From positions 1-42,495 of the forward strand of contig NZ_ML123049.1 of the NCBI RefSeq assembly GCF_003846175.1: DNA of 42,495 nt, written 5' to 3'. Below are positions 39,820 through 42,495 of the stretch, piece by piece. Both the position numbers and the translations under genes were made by a program. A model generated the notes under the pieces. The model did not search any database and was not told the DNA's origin. It worked only from the letters and a program-made list of their open reading frames with translations. The stretch comes from Streptomyces sp. ADI95-17 (GTDB taxonomy: Bacteria > Actinomycetota > Actinomycetes > Streptomycetales > Streptomycetaceae). Position 1 is the stretch's first letter. Each line of letters starts with the position of its first letter.

Positions 39820-40719
39820 TCAGACGGCGCGCCCGTCGTCGACGACGAGCGACGGCGTACCGATCGTCTCCGGTGCGCCCCCGGCGGCGGTGCCCTTGCT
39901 CTTCTTGTTGCGGCGGAGCCAGCGCTCCAGCCGGCTCGCGAACGTGGTGAGCGCGAAGTTCACGACGATGTAGATCAGGGCCACGATGGTGAAGCACGCG
40001 ATGGTGTTGGCACCGTAGTTCGCGCTCATGGGGCGGACCGATGCCAGCAGCTCGGGGAAGGTCATCATGGCGCCGCCGAGCGCGGTGTCCTTCACGATGA
40101 CGACGAGCTGACTGACGATCGCGGGCAGCATGGCCGTCACCGCCTGCGGCAGCAGCACGGACAGCATGATCTGGCTCTTGCGCATGCCGAGCGCCTTGGC
40201 GGCCTCCGCCTGGCCCTTGGGCAAGGTCTCGATTCCGGCCCGCACGATCTCGGCGAGGACCGAGAAGTTGTACAGCACCAGTCCGGTCACCACGGCGTAC
40301 AGCGGACGCATATCGGTGTCGATGGTGGTGTACTCCGCGTACACCGCGTTCGCGGTGATCATCAGGATCAGCACCGGGACGGCGCGGAAGAGTTCCACGA
40401 CGAAACCGGCCGGCATCCGTACCCAGCGGTGGTCCGAGAGCCTGCCGATACCGAACAGGGCGCCCAACGGCAGCGCGATGATCAGGGCGAAGAACGCCGC
40501 CTTGATCATGTTCTGGAAGCCCGGCCAGATGTACGTCTCCCACGGCTGGGAACTGGTGAAGAAGGGCTCCCACTTGATCCAGTCGAGCTGGTGCTTCTCG
40601 GCCAAGCCGTCATACACCCACCACACCACCGCCGCGGCACCCAGGACGAACAGCACCGTGTAGAGGATGTTGCGCTGCTTGGCGCGGGGGCCCTGGGCGT
40701 CGTAGAGGACGGAACTCAT
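39820..40719 (-). CDS. gluD: Glutamate-type ABC transporter permease GluD
   Basis: The 299-residue inner-membrane permease of the HisMQ family has about six helices. The EAA loop is EIVRAGIETLPKGQAEAAKALG, which docks to the ATPase. It pairs with GluC to form the channel. Residues about 275-299 are a basic, Gly/Pro-rich cytoplasmic tail. ATG at 40719 overlaps the gluC stop (ATGA), so the two are coupled. Order gluA-gluB-gluC-gluD matches the C. glutamicum glutamate uptake operon; the substrate is inferred from that. Confidence 0.9.
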   Translation of the reverse strand: MSSVLYDAQGPRAKQRNILYTVLFVLGAAAVVWWVYDGLAEKHQLDWIKWEPFFTSSQPWETYIWPGFQNMIKAAFFALIIALPLGALFGIGRLSDHRWVRMPAGFVVELFRAVPVLILMITANAVYAEYTTIDTDMRPLYAVVTGLVLYNFSVLAEIVRAGIETLPKGQAEAAKALGMRKSQIMLSVLLPQAVTAMLPAIVSQLVVIVKDTALGGAMMTFPELLASVRPMSANYGANTIACFTIVALIYIVVNFALTTFASRLERWLRRNKKSKGTAAGGAPETIGTPSLVVDDGRAV

Positions 40720-41381
40720 CGCTTCACCGCCACCTTCTTGCTCACCCAGCCGAGGATCAGGCCGGTCGGGAGGGTCAGAACGACGAAGCCGAAAGCGAAG
40801 ACCAGCGCGATCAGGATCAGCTGGGCCTCGGCCTCGATCATGTCCTTCATCAGGTAGGAGGCTTCGATGACACCGATCGCGGAGGCGACCGTGGTGTTCT
40901 TCGTCAGCGCGATCAGCACGTTGGACAACGGGTTGACCACCGCACGGAACGCCTGAGGAAGGATGATCAGCCGCAGCACCTGCGTGAAGCTCAGCCCGAG
41001 TGCGCGCGCCGCTTCGGCCTGGCCGATCGGCACCGTGTTGATGCCGGAGCGCAGCGCCTCGCAGACGAAGGCGGCCGTGTAGGCGACCAGGGCGAGTACG
41101 GCCAGCCGGAAGTTGATGTCTTCGATGACATCGGCGCCGAGCGAGATGGTCAGCGTCTGGTTCAGACCCAGCGACGAGAACACGATGATCACGGTCAGTG
41201 GAATGTTCCGGATCACGTTCACGTACGCGGTGGCGAAGCCACGCATCAGGGGGACCGGGCTGACCTTCATGCCGGCCAGCAGCGTTCCCCATATGAGGGA
41301 GCCGAGAGCGGAGTAGACGGTGAGCTGCACCGTCACCCAGAAGGCCCCCAGCAGGTCGTAACCTTCAAGAAAGTCGAACAC
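40716..41381 (-). CDS. gluC: Glutamate-type ABC transporter permease GluC
   Basis: The 221-residue permease of the same family as GluD has EALRSGINTVPIGQAEAARALG as its ATPase-docking EAA loop. It starts MFDFLEGYDLLGAFWVTVQL. GTG at 41381 has GGGAG eight bases upstream. It is separated from gluB by 75 bases that contain an 8-bp hairpin, and overlaps gluD by four bases. Confidence 0.92.
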   Translation of the reverse strand: MFDFLEGYDLLGAFWVTVQLTVYSALGSLIWGTLLAGMKVSPVPLMRGFATAYVNVIRNIPLTVIIVFSSLGLNQTLTISLGADVIEDINFRLAVLALVAYTAAFVCEALRSGINTVPIGQAEAARALGLSFTQVLRLIILPQAFRAVVNPLSNVLIALTKNTTVASAIGVIEASYLMKDMIEAEAQLILIALVFAFGFVVLTLPTGLILGWVSKKVAVKR

Positions 41382-41412
41382 GATCTCCCGCGCTTCCGCG
41401 TGTAGGAGGGCA

Positions 41413-41443
41413 CGGCGCGCCGCCGCTCACGGACGGCGCGCCC
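41413..41443 (-). terminator. Hairpin between gluB and gluC
   Basis: GGCGCGCC (41414-41421) and GGCGCGCC (41435-41442), an 8-bp self-complementary stem with a 13-base loop, lie just after the gluB stop. It is probably an intercistronic stabiliser or partial terminator giving more binding protein than permease. Confidence 0.55.
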
Positions 41444-41456
41444 GGTCAGCCCTGCT

Positions 41457-42293
41457 TCACTTGACGATGTTGCCGATCTTCGGGGCAACCTCGTTCTTGT
41501 AGTTGGCCGGGCCGAAGTTGTCCTTCACGGCCTTGTCCCAGGAACCGTCCGAGACCATCTTGGTGAGCGCGTCGTCGATCTTCTTCTTGAGGTCGGCGTC
41601 GCCCTTCTTCAGACCGATGCCGTAGTTCTCGTTGGTCATCTTGAAGCCGGCCAGCTTGAACTTGCCCTGGAAGTTCTGCTGCGAGGCGAAGCCCGCCAGG
41701 ATGCTGTCATCGGTGGTCAGCGCGTCGATGGCCTTGTTCTCCAGGCCGGTCAGGCACTCCGAGTAGCCGCCGTAGGTCTGGAGCTGCGCCTTCGGGGCCA
41801 GCTTGTCTTTGACGTTCTTCGCCGAGGTCGAGCCGGCGACCGAACAGAGCTTCTTGTTGTTCAGGTCGGCCGGCGACTTGATCGACTTGTCGTCGGCGCG
41901 GACCAGGATGTCCTGGTGCGCCAGCAGGTACGGACCGGCGAAGTCGACCTTCTGCAGGCGCTCGTCGTTGATCGAGTAGGAGGCGGCGATGAACTTCACG
42001 TCACCGCGCTCGATCGCCGTCTCGCGGTCGGCGCTCTTGGTCTCCTTGAAGACGATGTCCTTGGCGTCGTAGCCGAGCTCCTTGGCCACGTACGTGGCGA
42101 CATCGACGTCGAAGCCGGTGTACTTGCCGTCGGGGGTCTTCAGACCGATGCCCGGCTGGTCGATCTTGATGCCGATCGTGATCTTCTTGCCGTCGCCCGA
42201 GCCGCCGTCGTCCTTGTTGGAGCCACAGGCGGTGGCGGTGATGGCGAGTGCGAGCACGGCGGCCGAGGCGGCGGTGACCTTACGAAGCTGCAT
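41457..42293 (-). CDS. gluB: Glutamate-binding lipoprotein GluB
   Basis: The 278-residue solute-binding lipoprotein has an N-terminal basic region, a hydrophobic stretch and a lipobox ending in ITATACGSN, so the Cys is lipidated and the protein is anchored outside the membrane. The SBP_bac_3 fold follows: GFDVDVATYVAKELGY, SADRETAIERGDVKFIAASY and GSTSAKNVKDKL. ATG at 42293 (MQLRKV) is chosen over the frame start at 42362; AGGGAA lies upstream. It sits between gluA and gluC in the uptake operon. Confidence 0.93.
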   Translation of the reverse strand: MQLRKVTAASAAVLALAITATACGSNKDDGGSGDGKKITIGIKIDQPGIGLKTPDGKYTGFDVDVATYVAKELGYDAKDIVFKETKSADRETAIERGDVKFIAASYSINDERLQKVDFAGPYLLAHQDILVRADDKSIKSPADLNNKKLCSVAGSTSAKNVKDKLAPKAQLQTYGGYSECLTGLENKAIDALTTDDSILAGFASQQNFQGKFKLAGFKMTNENYGIGLKKGDADLKKKIDDALTKMVSDGSWDKAVKDNFGPANYKNEVAPKIGNIVK

Positions 42294-42362
42294 GGTGGTT
42301 TTCCCTAGAGTTGACGCGATGTGAGTGATCAGCCGGTCCGGGGCCCGGAGGCGCAGGATCAA

Positions 42363-42495
42363 TCAGTGGTGAAGGATCTTCGACAGGAAGTCCTTGGCCC
42401 GGTCACTGCGCGGGTTGCTGAAGAACTGGTCGGGCGTGGCCTCTTCGACGATCTTTCCGTCCGCCATGAAGACGACCCGGTTCGCGGCCGAGCGC
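42363..42495 (-). CDS. gluA: Glutamate-type ABC transporter ATPase GluA (partial, C terminus)
   Basis: Only the last 44 codons are in the window: RSAANRVVFMADGKIVEEAT, then FFSNPRSDRAKDFLSKILHH and stop. This is the typical end of a polar amino acid ABC ATPase (after the H loop). The gene continues beyond the right edge and is the first gene of the gluABCD operon. Confidence 0.93.
   Translation of the reverse strand, partial: RSAANRVVFMADGKIVEEATPDQFFSNPRSDRAKDFLSKILHH

Overview
This window is chromosomal DNA from a high-GC actinomycete, almost certainly a Streptomyces. The evidence is the strong third-position G/C, frequent GTG starts, GGAGG-type ribosome binding sites, and a gene order that matches the conserved Streptomyces osaC-osaA-osaB-ftsK ... 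recA-recX neighbourhood. Gene identities come from motifs and context read by eye; no database search was possible.

Layout. 1-300: a tRNA-Thr(GGT) gene with its own promoter and a strong terminator. 307-10515: an osmotic-stress signalling cluster. A ComB-like protein and the SigB modulator OsaC are on the minus strand. The giant soluble hybrid kinase OsaA, with about eleven tandem HAMP units, and its receiver-plus-coiled-coil partner OsaB are on the plus strand. 10779-18275: a core block on the plus strand with ftsK, a RodZ-like membrane HTH protein, rimO-pgsA-cinA (overlapping stop/start codons), clgR, and a small CsbD stress protein that the ORF-length cutoff would hide. 18724-25358: a small membrane protein facing a minus-strand set lhr-nei-SDR, which looks like a DNA-repair operon. 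25509-27572: an AraC-type regulator followed by the AzlC/AzlD branched-chain amino acid exporter. 27690-30348: a toroid-fold hypothetical protein, DUF3046 and an AI-2E-type permease. 30379-31073: a decayed SDR pseudogene. 31341-33203: recA-recX, with a rich recA control region.

33286-36790 is an accessory patch between recX and the sulfur genes. It has a DUF6197-like gene, a long helical-repeat gene broken by two compensating frameshifts, the 3' remnant of another gene and a 17-bp minisatellite. 36792-37892 is a sulfur operon (cysteine dioxygenase plus rhodanese) preceded by a 15-codon Cys-rich leader peptide. 37964-39580 encodes a PHBH-type FAD monooxygenase. The window ends in a glutamate-type ABC uptake operon (gluA partial, gluB, gluC, gluD).

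How it fits together. OsaA/OsaB and OsaC control recovery from osmotic stress through SigB, and the CsbD gene has a SigB-like promoter, so stress sensing and a likely output lie in one window. DNA damage is the second theme. The recA leader carries a LexA-type SOS box and, downstream, an exact match to the PafBC (RecA-NDp) promoter consensus. A near-match to the same promoter sits directly at the lhr start and would give a leaderless lhr-nei transcript. The most novel-looking items are that damage-promoter pair, a helically phased 33-bp triple repeat between lhr and the AraC gene, the Cys-codon leader before the cysteine dioxygenase gene, and the double-frameshift gene. I found no CRISPR array, integrase, transposase or phage module.
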